From NCBI GenBank assembly GCA_033557465.1, contig CM066033.1, positions 910,620,808 through 910,684,807 of the forward strand: a stretch of DNA of 64,000 nt. The letters are read 5' to 3'. Numbering within the stretch: the first letter of the stretch is position 1; every line of letters starts with the position of its first letter. Below the pieces are notes generated by a model that had not been told where the DNA came from, did no database searches, and saw nothing but the letters and a program-made list of their open reading frames with translations. The DNA is from Ichthyophis bannanicus. Lineage: Eukaryota; Chordata; Amphibia; Gymnophiona; Ichthyophiidae. The position numbers and the translations under genes are program-made. Positions 53,527-63,700 of the stretch are shown here, one piece after another.

Positions 53527-54219
53527 TTCCTTACTAGTAATCCATCTCGCTGTTAATGCTCCTGATACCATTTCAAAAAATGATACTCTTCAAATCCACA
53601 GTAAGGTCAGATCCCAAAGATTGGTAATATTTAGTGTCAGATAGCTGTGACAATATGTTAGCATGATACAAATTAATATTCTGTATTACAATAGCGCCTC
53701 CTTTATCTGCACTATGAATAGTGATGTCAGTCCTATTCTTCAAATCATTAAGAGCCAATTTTTCCAGTCGAGTCAAATTAGACCTAACAAAACTAATCAC
53801 TGAAAGGTCAGTATCACTGGATCTGGAGCCCCTGGTGGAAACCATCAAGAAGGATCCTTCGTCACTGAAGGATCTGGTAAAGTTGAAGTAGTTGGAAAAA
53901 TACCACTTTTTCTGAATCTGAATAGAGCTTGACTCATCCAAAAAGGTTGCTAAGGTACTGTAGGAATAAACGATAGTCCCAAATTCAAGAGACTCTCTTG
54001 AATCTAGTGAGCTGAACTGAGGATAGATTCACAACTGAAGTTTGGTACGGGCCCTGGTTGTAGGTCCCTTCCAAGTGTCGGTAGAAAAATTGATTTGACG
54101 ATGCCCCCCCGACCCCAGCCTCATCTTCTATGGGAAAAACCTGCTCCTTTATCCAAAGAATCTCTTGAAGATTTGTTTGATGGCTTATAAGAACAGTCAG
54201 AAGTTATGCTTTCATCTGT

Positions 54220-55612
54220 ATCATCTGATTATTATTGGCACACTTATAAACAATTCAAATCAGTTTGAACAGAAGAACCACATTCCCATTGCAGTAAAAT
54301 TAGATGCACCTGTGATCAGTTGTCAGTACTCATATGACTTGAATCAATCAAGAAATGATGTCTCTAATGTTTAAAATGGCCACATTCACTCCCTGTTCCA
54401 TTTTCACAATGGTGAAGATAGTCTCAGACAGCTCTCCTATCAGAAAAGCCATTATTGTCCAACTTCAAAGGGGTACAAGATCATCTCCAAAGACCTTGAG
54501 ATTCCTGTCTCTACAGTTTGCAATGTTAAGAGGTTTTCTGCTTATGGAACTGTCAAGAGCCTTCAGCATGTGGCGGGAAGAGGAAACTTAATCCAAGAAG
54601 ACTTCAAAGGTTAGTGCTGTTGGAAAAATACCATGCACAACATACATAGAGCTTAGGGCTGAACTGGAGCAATCTGGAGTGGTGGTTTTCAACCCATACC
54701 ATACCCCACACACTAAAAAGAAAGACTTCATGGGTGAAGGCCAAGAAGGACCCCACTGCTCAAAGACATATAAAAAGAGACACCTGATCTTTGCCGAAAC
54801 CCACTGAGAAACTACAATCCTTCTGGGAAACTTTTCTGTGGACAGATGAAACTCAATTTGAACTCTTTGGCAGTGTTGACCAGTGATACATTTACAGGTG
54901 AAGAAATGAAGCTTATAAGGAAAAAACCCAGTTAAATATGGTGGCGGTTCCATAATGTGTGGGGCTGTTTTGCTACCTTGGGAACTGGAGGCCTGGAATG
55001 TATTAAAAGAATCATGACGTCAGAGGACTACCAAGGTATTTTGGAGCGAAATGTTCTACCTAGTGTCAGAAAGCTAGGTCTGGGTCAAGGTTCATGGGTC
55101 CTCCAGCAGGACAAGGACCCAAAACATACATCCAAAAGTACAAAAGAATTTTTAAAAATGAACAAATGGACTGTTTAATGCTGGCCAGTAATGAGTCCTG
55201 ATCTCAATCCAATCGAAAACCTTTGGAAAGAGCTGAAATCTGTCACAGGTAAAAGGAATCTTGGAAACATTTGTCAACTGGAACAAATCGCAGTTGAAGA
55301 GTAGGAGAAACTACCAGCAGACAAATGTAAAAAACTTATAGATGGTTACAAGAAACATTTGGAGGTTGTCATCACTGCCAAGGGTTATGCAACAAAATAT
55401 TAATGAAGGGTGCATTAATCCTGTCCAGCTCATATTTTGTGTTTTTTCTCAGAAATTACTATGTTTAAGTTGCACAGCCATCTTTTTTTGGTCTACCTTT
55501 GAACATATTATTAAAATATTATGATGACATACAGTTGTAATATTTCCAATTATTTCTCAAGATATTGTACACAACATGCGAGAGTGCCAATAATGTTGAC
55601 CACAGTTGTACA
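54220..55612 (+). mobile_element. Decayed Tc1/mariner-type DNA transposon
   Basis: The right terminus ends CCAATAATGTTGACCACAGT near 55610, and ATTATTGGCACACTTATAAAC near 54227 is a likely remnant of the inverted left end. Between them are broken pieces of a Tc1 transposase. The element separates PLE-1 from the unassigned DNA upstream of DIRS-D. Confidence 0.75.
54410..55400 (+). pseudogene. Tc1-type transposase remnant
   Basis: Read across several frames: a helix-turn-helix start (SKGYKIISKDLEIPVSTV), WGCFATLGTGGLECIKRIM near 54957, the QQDKDPKHTSKSTKEFL block at about 55105-55150 with the second catalytic Asp, and MSPDLNPIENLWKELK near 55190-55235, followed by a typical C-terminal LPADKCKKLIDGYKKHLE. 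These are the cut-and-paste DDE transposase blocks. Multiple stops and frame changes disable it. Confidence 0.82.
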
Positions 55613-56682
55613 AAGAATATTATCTTTAACTCCTTTCAATTTGGAGGAGGGAAATTAAAGTGTTTGGGGGGGGGGGTTAAGCCCCCCCTTAATCCCTCCT
55701 CTAAAAGACTGGTGAAAATGCCAGAGAGTAGATGTAAATCCTGATGTGGAGAATTTTGGTTTTACAATACGTTCCCTATGTGAAATGGAGAATACATGGG
55801 TAGATTCTGGCCCTGCCCAGACATGCCCCCCTCGGAACTTCCATGTACTAAGGACATTCAGTGTGTAAATTGGGCCTTTTCTAAAATGGCCATTTATACT
55901 TGGATGTGATTTATACGTGTGTAAATTGCAACTAAGAGTTTTATAAAATCTTATTGTGTGTGTGTGAGGATTGTGTACATAAAATATTTTGAATCATTTT
56001 TTAGATTTCTGACTGATCTTTAGACTTTTTTGACGTGTTTCAGAAATGTCAACAAATGTAATGGATTTAATTGTAAGGTTTTATGCATATAAAGTTGCTT
56101 TATATGTGTTCTTTATGTGCATAAAATTTTCCAAATACAAAGTGTGTGCTTGTGGTGATTAGGTTACTGCCAAAACAAACCCAGCAAGGGCACACAATAA
56201 TGAATAAAATAATCTTAATATTGGTCGGCACCAATCTGATTGTTTACAGTAGAGGATATCATGGAATGTAATTAAGACTTTTAGGGGCAGCCTAACCAAT
56301 AGGCAAACTAGGCAGTTGCTTAGGACAGCAGCTTCCGGGGGGGAGGGGGGGGTAGCAAAGAGCAAGGCATTCTGTTAAACAATTAATTCTGACAGGCGGG
56401 GAGAGGGCATAAAGCTTAAGGTGTCCTAGGGTGCCAACAGCTTGAATCAACTCTGGGGCTGGCCCTGTAGAGGGATTAAACAGTTTTTCCAATTTTGTGT
56501 CATGGGAATAAAACTTATTAATTTGGAATATGGGAAATTTGCACTTGTTTTCTGTTAGAATAAGATTCTTGCAGTGGGTTTTACAACAGGTTGTATTACA
56601 TAAGTACGTGTTCTACAGTGGCTGGTATAATTCCTGAATAAGACTCTGGTAAGACCCCAAGGCTAGAATTAAAAACTTGCTT
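55613..56682. other. Unassigned PREB intron sequence
   Basis: It has an 11-base G run followed by CCCCCCC at 55663-55690, a G-rich run near 56337, and a stretch near 56285-56325 (GGCAAACTAGGCAGTTGCTTAGG) that looks like a dispersed repeat I cannot name. No gene found. Confidence 0.45.
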
Positions 56683-56698
56683 TTCCTTATCTTTCCTC

Positions 56699-56813
56699 CA
56701 GTTCAGTCCTCTACCTCTGGGTTGTGCTCCTCCTCCTGCAGCTTGGAGACTGGACATGTCAAATTAATGACATCACTGGATATAGTCTGCTGGTAACTCC
56801 CATAATCCCCAGT
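56699..56813. repeat. DIRS-D left inverted terminal repeat (partner 62526-62640)
   Basis: About 115 bases, including GACATCACTGGATATAGTCT, are reverse-complemented at 62526-62640 with very few differences. The leader 56814-57747 is non-coding, GC-rich in its second half, with a poly(A) run near 57700. Confidence 0.85.
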
Positions 56814-57747
56814 GTGTCCAGTCTCCATGCAGCAGGAGGACGTAGTGAGCCTAGAGTGCTGGGCTCACTTGAGGAACAGATAGGGAGCAATAGGATAGGA
56901 TAGAGTAATCTAAGTTTAATTGGGTGATTTTCCCTTTCAGTTACTCTGTCTATTTTTATTTGCTAGAGGGTACTGTTGTTTTAAGAGCAAAGCTGTTTGT
57001 GTGGTGAAGTTTGCTCCAGTGCCGGTTCCTGCCTGCCTGCCTTTATTCAGCGGGGCCTTGGGGAGCTCAGATTCTTTCGTCTTCATATCTCTCCTCCTAG
57101 ACGGGACGGAGGAGAGCTCTGGGCAGGAACGGAGGCAGTTTCCCGAACAGGTCAGAGAACGGGGATCTGTCCGACGGCAGCAGTGCTCTGGCGGTAGGCT
57201 CGCCTGGCGGTTCTCCTCACAAATTAAGCATCAGTTGAACCGCGAGGGCTGGAGCCCCGTCGAAGAGGGGTGAGTTAGACTAATTGCTCCTATTTTCGCA
57301 GCACTGAGCACTTCAGGGGACTGGAGTCAGGCGGGAGTTCCGCCATCTTCGGTGCGTTTATTTTGGCGCCCTTTTTTCTGTGGGCTCAGTAGCGGCACCC
57401 ATTTTGGGTGCACGGAGGCTGTGTGGCACATGCTCCGGTGTGAAGCCCGGCCCCGGATTCGTCGCAGCGAGGGAGTCTCCGCTTGTGGGGGCCTGGAAGG
57501 GCAGTCCTGCTTCATTTGATAGCAGTCTCGACGCCCCTGCCATTTTGAATTTTCCTCGGGCACAGTGTGCACTTTGAAGTGCTGGAGGGGAGTTTTTGGA
57601 GAGAAGGGATTGGGTTCTCAGCCCGGCGACTACGCTGAGACCAGGGGGGCTGGGCCTGCTGGCAGGTTATTAGCCCCTACGGTCCCGATCAGGAATATTT
57701 AAAAAAAAAAAAAAATTTACATATAGTTTTAAAGGACTGTTATCATA

Positions 57748-59244
57748 ATGGCGTCACATCCGCAGTGTGTGGTCTGCGGCACGCACAGGGGCACCGTAGC
57801 GGAGTCTGGTATTTGCAGAGGCTGTGCCGCGGTGTCCACTGATGTGGAGCAGCAGATGGAAGTGAAGGCTAGCCCTGAGGGGTCGTTGACGATGATAGCT
57901 CCTGACGGGGAGGAGCTGGGGGCCTCTTCCTCACGAAGTGGGCAGGAGACCTGCGTGGGTCTCCCGGCGGCGAGACCAGGTTTGGGGGCTGGGCCACAAA
58001 TAGAAGACTTTTGCCTGGATTTCGTGTTGCTTATGCATCAGGCTTTCTGCATGAGACAGCAGGGAAAGATGCCGGATCTCGCGTCTCTTACCACGTTTTC
58101 ACAGCAGCCTAGTCTGACGGGAAAAGGTACTGCTTCCCCTAGACCCTCGAAGAGGCCACGGCCTCGTGAGCTGTCCTCATCCGATGTGGAGGGTAATGGG
58201 TCGGACGAGGTCGATCCGGACCTGGAGATGGACATGGCTGACCTGGAAGAAGGGGAGATTCCGGAGCCGGAGGACCAGGCGAGGATCATTCGGATGTTTC
58301 GAAGGGAAGAGCTGTCAGCTCTTATCATGGAGTCCCTCCAGACATTGAATTTAGCGGCTGCACCAGTAGAGGAGGAATAAAGTGTGGAGGACCTCGTCAT
58401 CCAAGTGTTGCGGCAGGTGCAAATAGTGTTCCCCGTCCACCGTGTGGTGGACAAGATGATTTAGGATGAGTAGGATCAGCCTGAGTTGGGACTCGGAAGA
58501 ATTCGAACGATGAATAGGCTATATCCCCTAGCGGATAAGGACAAGGAGCGTTTTCGTTCTCCCCACATTGACGCAGCGGTGTCGGCGGTCACCAAGAAAA
58601 CCACTATCCCGGTTGAAGGCAGCACAGCGTTAAAAGATGCGCAGGATAGGAAGATGGACAGTTTGTTAAAACAGTCATTCGAGGCGGATACGTTGTCCCT
58701 GCAGGCTTCCATTTGCGGGGCCTGGGTGGCAAGGGTATGTCTAAGATGGTCTCAACGCTTGCGGCAGTCCTCTCAGTTGGACCCTGAGGGGGCTGCGGAG
58801 CTGGATAGGTTGGAGTCCGGTATGGCCTATCTAGCAGATGTGCATTATGACTTGATTCGAGCGCTAGCTAACAACATGGCTTCCTTGGTGGCCGTGCGCT
58901 GGTCCCTCTGGTTGAGGAATTGGGCGGCTGATGGTTCATCCAAGTCATGGCTCAGCAAGCTTCCTTTTAAGGGCAAGTTGTTGTTTGGGGACGATTTGGA
59001 TACGTTGGTAAAGGAGCTAGGAGAATCTAAAGGGGGTAGGCTTCCGGAGGATAAGCCGAAGGCAGGGAGGTCCTCGCCGGCCCTTTGGGGACCATATAGG
59101 GATGGCAGAAAATTCTGGGGTTCCCGGCTGGGCGGCTTCCAGAGGGGCAAGTTTGCGCCCAGAGCCCAAGGGTTTCGCGGGTTCCGGGGAGCAGGTAGAG
59201 GTTTCTTGACACCTCCTGCCCAGACCTTCCGCAAATCCCAATGA
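57748..59244 (+). pseudogene. DIRS-D Gag-like protein, three stops
   Basis: It starts MASHPQCVVCGTHRG with the Cys-pair motif (CVVCG, GICRGCAA) shared with DIRS-C. The acidic stretch (DMADLEEGEIPEPED) and the later blocks (IDAAVSAVTKKTTIPVEG, KGKLLFGDDLDTLVKELGES, Arg/Gly-rich end) align with DIRS-C Gag. In-frame stops at 58378-58380, 58462-58464 and 58471-58473 break an otherwise single frame ending at 59242-59244. The stretch between stops still reads VHRVVDKMI, so these are nonsense changes rather than a gene end. Confidence 0.82.
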
Positions 59245-61148
59245 AGGTTGGGGGGGTCCCAGCGGAAAGACAACCAATAGGCGGGAGGCTCTCGAGGTTT
59301 CTTTCTGCCTGGACCCAAATAGCGTCTGACTAGTGGGTCTTGGAAATTGTTTGAGAGGGCTACGCACTGGAATTGGCAAGACCCATCCAGGATTCCTTGG
59401 TCATGTCTCCTTGCAGAAATCCGCAGAAAGCCCTGGCAATCCGCAGTACCCTCGACCGGCTCCTGTGCTTGGGGGCGATCGTTCCGGTCCCTTTGTCAGA
59501 TTACGGTATGGGTTGATGCTCAATCTATTTTGTCGTGCTGAAGGACGGTTCTCTGCGCCCTATCTTAGATCTCAAAGGGGTAAATCGGTGTTTGCGGGTC
59601 CCGCATTTTCGGATGGAGACCCTGAGGTCGGTAATAGTCGCAGTTCGCAAAGGGGAGTATCTGACATCCCTGGATATCATGGAAGCTTATCTGCATATTC
59701 CGATCAGGGCGGTCCATCAAAAGTACCTGCGGTTCGCCCTTCCTTGGGGCCTTTATCAATTCCAAGCATTGCCCTTCAGGCTTGCGACGGCGCCGCGTAT
59801 CTTCACCAAGGTGATGGTGGTGGTGGTGGTGGCGGCGCTAAGAAAGGAAGAAGTGTTGGTTCATCCCTATCTCAACGACTGGCTCATTCGGGCGAAGTCA
59901 GAGGCCGAAAGTGTTCGGGCTACCACCAAGGTAGTGAAGTTTCTAGAGAGTCTCGGCTGGGTGATCAACCTAGCCAAAAGTCGCTTGGTACCTTTGCAGG
60001 ATCTCGAGTACCTGGGGGTGCGGTTCAACACACAGACAGGGCTCGTGTTTCTTCCACAGCGCCGTGCGCTGAGTCTTCAGAACTTGGTCCGCGGGTTCAG
60101 CACCGCTTCAGCCCCGACGGCGTGGGAATACCTGCGGGTGTTAGGCACGATGGTGGCGACTCTGGAGGCCGTTCCCTGGGCCAGATTCCATATGCGGGCC
60201 CTTCAACAGGCTCTCCTTCGGCGGTGGTCACATCAGAACGATTCGTTGAGCAAACGCCTCTCCTGTCCACCCCCGGTCAGACACTCCCTACGGTGGTGGC
60301 TTCGGCCCGAGTCCCTTCAAGCGGGGATGCCCCTGGAGCAGCCGGAATGGCTCTCCCTTTTGACGGAGGTGAGCCTAGCAGGGTGGGGAGCCCACTGCGG
60401 AGACCTCTTTGCGCAGGGCACTTGGTCGCATCAAGAGAGGGGCTGGTCGATCAACCGGCTAAAATTGAGAGCGGTGTGTCTAGTGCTGCAGTCCTTCCAG
60501 CCGACGGTGACAAGTCGAGCGGTGAGAGTGCTGTCGGACAATTCCGCGGCTGTGGCCTACATCAATCGGCAGGGCGGTACCGGCAGTGCGGCCATGGAAG
60601 AGGAGGCAGAGCGGCTATTCACCTGGGTGGAGAAACGTCTGCCAGCTCTGTCGGCGGCGCACATTGCGGGAAAGGACAATATGACAGCGGATTTTCTCAG
60701 CAGAGTACAGGTGGATGCCGGAGAATGGGAGCTGCATCCGGAGGTGTTTACACTAATAGTGCGCAGGTGGGGGCATCCGATCGTGGATCTCATGGCAGCC
60801 TTTCGGTCAGCGAAGGCGAGTCGGTTTTACAGCAGACGGCAAGAAAGAATGTCGGAAGGTCTCTATGCCCTGATGCAACCGTGGCCAGTGGACGGGCTGC
60901 TCTACGTCTTTCCCCCGTGGGCACTGATAGGTCGCGTGGTGCAGTGAATCAAGGCTCATCGCGGCAGGGTGCTCTTGATTGCCCCGGACTGGCTGAGGCG
61001 GCCGTGGTATGCCAATCTCGTTCGGCTGCTGGACAGGAAGCCGTGGCAGTTGCCGGTCTCGGACGATCTTCTCCTACAAGGTCCTCTTCGCATGCCTCAG
61101 GTGAATCGATTCTCGCTTACGGTTTGGCCATTGAAAGGGCGTGGCTGA
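59245..61148 (+). pseudogene. DIRS-D reverse transcriptase-RNase H with altered catalytic residues
   Basis: The early part (WVLEIV, stop, EGYALELARPI) has stops. From 59535 the frame is open to a stop at 60945-60947, then continues to the family ending PLKGRG at 61146-61148. RT: SLRPILDLKGVNRCL, SLDIMEAYLHIP, LPFRLATAPRIFTK. The catalytic box reads YLND, with AAC at 59874-59876 replacing the first Asp. RNase H begins LTEVSLAGWGAHCGD, with Glu where the other copies have the catalytic Asp (TTDAS). Later blocks (INRLKLRAV, SDNSAAVAYINRQGG) remain. The changes indicate loss of selection. Confidence 0.85.
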
Positions 61149-62169
61149 AGAGAATGGGTTACTCTGCGGCTGTAGTGGCGACGCTGCTGTGAGTGAGAAA
61201 AAGGTTGACCTCGTTGGCTTACGTCCGAGTCTGGCATATTTTTGAGAACTGGTGTTTTCGAAGGCAAATCCGTGCGGCCACAGCCTCGGTCCCAGTCGTG
61301 TTGAGTTTCTTACATGATGGTTTTGATAAAGGGTTGGCAGCCAATTCTTTGAGAGTGCACTTAGCGGCGCTGTCCTGCTATAGGGGTAAGATACAGGGTA
61401 GTGCCTTGGGGTCCCATCCGGAGGTCTTTGCGCTTCTTGAAAGCGGTGGCCAGGCTTAGGCCGGCTCCTCGAATCATCGTACCGCCGTGGGACCTTAATG
61501 TGGTGTTAGGGGCCTTAGTGAAAGAGCCCTTCGAACCCTTACACCTAGCTACAGTAAAGGATTTTACGTTAAAAACGGTGTTTTTGGTAGCCATTTGTTC
61601 GGCGAGACGAATTTCGGAGCTGCAGGCGTTATCTTGTAGAGAGCCTTTTCTTCAGTTTTCTAATGAAAAAGTGGTTTTAAGACTGGTGCCGTCCTTTCTG
61701 CCAAAGGTCGTTTCTCCCTTTCATCTGAATCAAACGGAGTTGCTTACGGTGCTGGGTGCTGGCGAGGGCTCGACGTCGGATCGCGCCCTGCGATCCTTGG
61801 ATGTCAAGCGCACGCTGTGTCGCTGTGCCTCGCAAGACTGATCGGCTCTTTGTGCTGTTCGGGGGGCCTCGCAAAGGCGAGGCGGCAGCGAAAGCATCCT
61901 TCTCCCAATGGATCAGGGAGGCAATTGCTTTGGCATACTTGTTGCAAGGACGGTTGGTTCCGGCAGCATTGCGGGCACACTGTACCAGAGCACAGGTTGC
62001 CTCTTGGGTGGAACACAGCTTGATTCCGCCAGTGGACATTTGTAGGGCGGCGACGTGGTCGTCGCTTCATACGTTCAGTAAGCACTATTGGTTGGATGTG
62101 CTGGCAGCGAAAGACGCCTGTTTTGGTTCGGCAGTTTTGCGAGCCAGATTTAAGGGTCCCTCCCTATGA
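61073..62169 (+). pseudogene. DIRS-D tyrosine recombinase (broken)
   Basis: An in-frame TGA at 61190-61192 lies just before RKRLTSLAYVRVWHIFENWC. Catalytic Arg I is in CSARRISELQAL near 61597-61632. Box II has H-x-x-R in AHCTRAQVAS near 61975 and the Tyr in SKHYWL near 62080. Frameshifts occur near 61430 and 61790. It ends at TGA 62167-62169. Order and spacing match DIRS-C. Confidence 0.85.
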
Positions 62170-62189
62170 ACACTGCTCTGTTACATCCT

Positions 62190-62290
62190 AGAGGTAGAGG
62201 ACTGAACTGGAAGAACAATAAGGAAATGATAATTACACTTGCCTGGTAATTGTAGTTGCTTTAGTGACGACAGTTCAGTCCTCAATCCCA
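62190..62290. repeat. DIRS-D internal complementary region
   Basis: 62190-62226 complements the left end (56683-56716), and 62227-62284 complements the right end (62628-62685). Confidence 0.85.
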
Positions 62291-62525
62291 CCCGGGGTAG
62301 TGTCATGGTCAGTGGATCCTTAATGGAGGGATCGAGGTGATTACAGGTAGGCATAAATTTTAAGGAATACTCTCTCTTGACTCAGCCCTGTTCCTTTCTC
62401 ACTTGTCTATTGAGAAGGCAGGAGGAAACGGTATGGGGCAAAGTTTACTGTTTTGAGGTTAATGTTTTGAATTGGTATGTTAGCTACTTATTTGTTGCTC
62501 TGTTGAGTATGCTTTGTCAATAGTT

Positions 62526-62685
62526 CACTGGGGATTATGGGAGTTACCAGCAGACTATATCCAGTGATGTCATTAATTTGACATGTCCAGTCTCCAAACT
62601 GCAGGAGGAGGAGCACAACCCAGAGGCAGAGGACTGAACTGTTGTCATTAAGGAACTACAATTACCAGGTAAGTGTAATTATCAT
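62526..62685. repeat. DIRS-D right inverted terminal repeat plus extension
   Basis: 62526-62640 pairs with 56699-56813. The final bases (CTACAATTACCAGGTAAGTG to ATCAT) are matched only by the internal complementary region. Confidence 0.82.
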
Positions 62686-63605
62686 TTTCCACAGATCTTC
62701 ACTTAGGCTGACTGGCAGATGGATTAAGAGTTTGAGCGGTCAAGGCCTGCAACATTCATATTATGATTTAGTTTGTGTTGTCATTTTTTTTTCAACCAGC
62801 ATTTATTTGATTGTTGTATGTGTGTTAATTGTTGTTTGGCTTTTTAGTATTGAATCCTGTTTTTTTAATATTGCAAATCATTTTAGTATTAATTTAGTTT
62901 ATTGTATTGAATGGGTTCCCAAGAGGCAATATATTAAAGTAGTTTATATAAATTTGGATAGGATAAGTAAAAAATAATATACAGAGTTAAAATAAAATAC
63001 ACATATAAAATCTCATAAGATCCAAAAGAAGGAAAAGTTAACAATTTGACAGAAGAAATACAGAACATCAGGAGTCCAGTCAGGCCTAGAGCTATAGCTC
63101 AAATGCCTGTTGAAAAAAGTCTGGTCTTCAAATTTCTCTTGCAAGAGAAATTAGTATGGAGTTCTCAAAGGCTTTAAGGCGAGGAATTCCAGAGGACTAG
63201 TGCAGCATATAAGAAAGCAGACCAATGGGTAGTTTCCAAGTAAATCTTGGGTAGATAGTGAAACAGAATGTCTTTTGAAGAAGATCTCAGGGAACAAGCT
63301 GGTGTATAAGATATACACATACCTGATAAATATTGAAGGCACCCCATGTTTCAGATGCAAAAATTGAGAAGTAAAATTTTAAACTTGATTCATTAGGATA
63401 TGGGAAGCAAGTGGTGATTCATCAGCAGAAAGATGAAAGGTGGTACAGGAAGCTCAATTAACTAAACTAAATTAATACTCTGGTAGATGTGTAACTAGCT
63501 AAAATGTAGAGATTTATTGGACAGTTTCAGATATTTTAAGTTCAGATTTTATGATGTAAAGTAGTTTGGTTACAAAAGTAATGGAAATCTCTCTCTTGTT
63601 CCCAG
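62686..63605. other. Unassigned PREB intron sequence up to the last acceptor
   Basis: AT-rich, with no gene or named repeat found. It ends with the pyrimidine-rich CTCTCTCTTGTTCCCAG acceptor at 63589-63605. Confidence 0.55.
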
Positions 63606-63700
63606 ATATGTTCCCATTTTGGCTGCTGTTAGTGCTGTGCGCCCTGATGATCGTTGCTGCTGTTTTGCTGCTGCAGCACATCTTCCCAGGATTTTTATAG
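63606..63700 (+). CDS. PREB: PREB, terminal coding exon with the membrane anchor
   Basis: The exon starts with AT, completing the codon split by the intron, then encodes MFPFWLLLVLCALMIVAA and ends LLLQHIFPGFL at TAG 63698-63700. This is the C-terminal transmembrane anchor and short luminal tail of PREB; the hydrophobic run and the FPGFL ending are hallmarks. The upstream exon's phase (1) and this exon agree exactly, so the 35 kb between them is a true intron. Without this exon the protein would lose its ER anchor. Confidence 0.94.

Larger units (their letters stand above)
40460..54140 (-). pseudogene. PLE-1 telomerase-like RT and GIY-YIG nuclease, broken
   Basis: Motifs in order: IHSADKGGAIVI (near 53700), FYTVPKIHKSL (near 42090), ILVTFDVNALYTN (near 41880), a frame-shifted AMGAMVAP-like segment (near 41730), CFLDDIFFLWNG holding the catalytic Asp pair (near 41490), HPLKRGLPLGPFFRLRRIC (near 41250), and a GIY-YIG start VVYMIPCPCSLKYIG (near 40610-40560). 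Several frameshifts and stops, the 116 bp insert placed just before the Asp pair, and DIRS-A2 make it a pseudogene. The order and motifs are those of Penelope-like elements with a nuclease. Confidence 0.82.
40203..54215 (-). mobile_element. PLE-1: antisense Penelope-like element, split by DIRS-A2 and a 116 bp insert
   Basis: Read on the - strand: N-terminal and RT start at 54215-53527, [DIRS-A2 42125-53526], RT core 42124-41180, C-terminal region and GIY-YIG nuclease about 41170-40460, then a 3' region to about 40203 with a diverged ~50 bp tandem repeat (40370-40465). The protein resumes in register across DIRS-A2 (DTKYYQSL...DLKSIIF, then FLTVKHPKIFYTVPKIHKSL). It differs in sequence from PLE-2. 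Outer borders are approximate. Confidence 0.82.
56683..62685 (+). mobile_element. DIRS-D: complete but mutated DIRS element
   Basis: 6003 bp. Borders come from the internal complementary region (62190-62290): left TTCCTTATCTTTCCTCCAG, right ending GTAATTATCAT. Inverted ends pair 56699-56813 with 62526-62640. Genes: gag (57748-59244), RT/RNase H (to 61148) and recombinase (to 62169), all broken. It is closest to DIRS-C in protein sequence and layout, with more stops, suggesting an older copy. Confidence 0.92.
28168..63605 (+). other. PREB last intron, 35,438 bp, packed with nested transposons
   Basis: Donor GTATGT at 28168 and acceptor CTTGTTCCCAG ending at 63605; the phase matches on both sides. 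It contains L2-III, CR1-II, CR1-III, an L1 3' end, a Tc1-like terminus, PLE-2 with an LTR insertion, PLE-1 with DIRS-A2 and DIRS-B, a Tc1 remnant and DIRS-D. Little non-repetitive intron remains, chiefly 28168-28849, 55613-56682 and 62686-63605. Confidence 0.9.

Noticed and set aside
55663..55690. G-run/C-run hairpin as a terminator or structured RNA
   Set aside because: Simple homopolymer runs with no conserved context.
59333..61192. 619-codon frame over DIRS-D RT/RNase H
   Set aside because: Only its last part (recombinase start) is real; the rest is an out-of-frame reading of RT and RNase H with Gly/Ser-rich nonsense.
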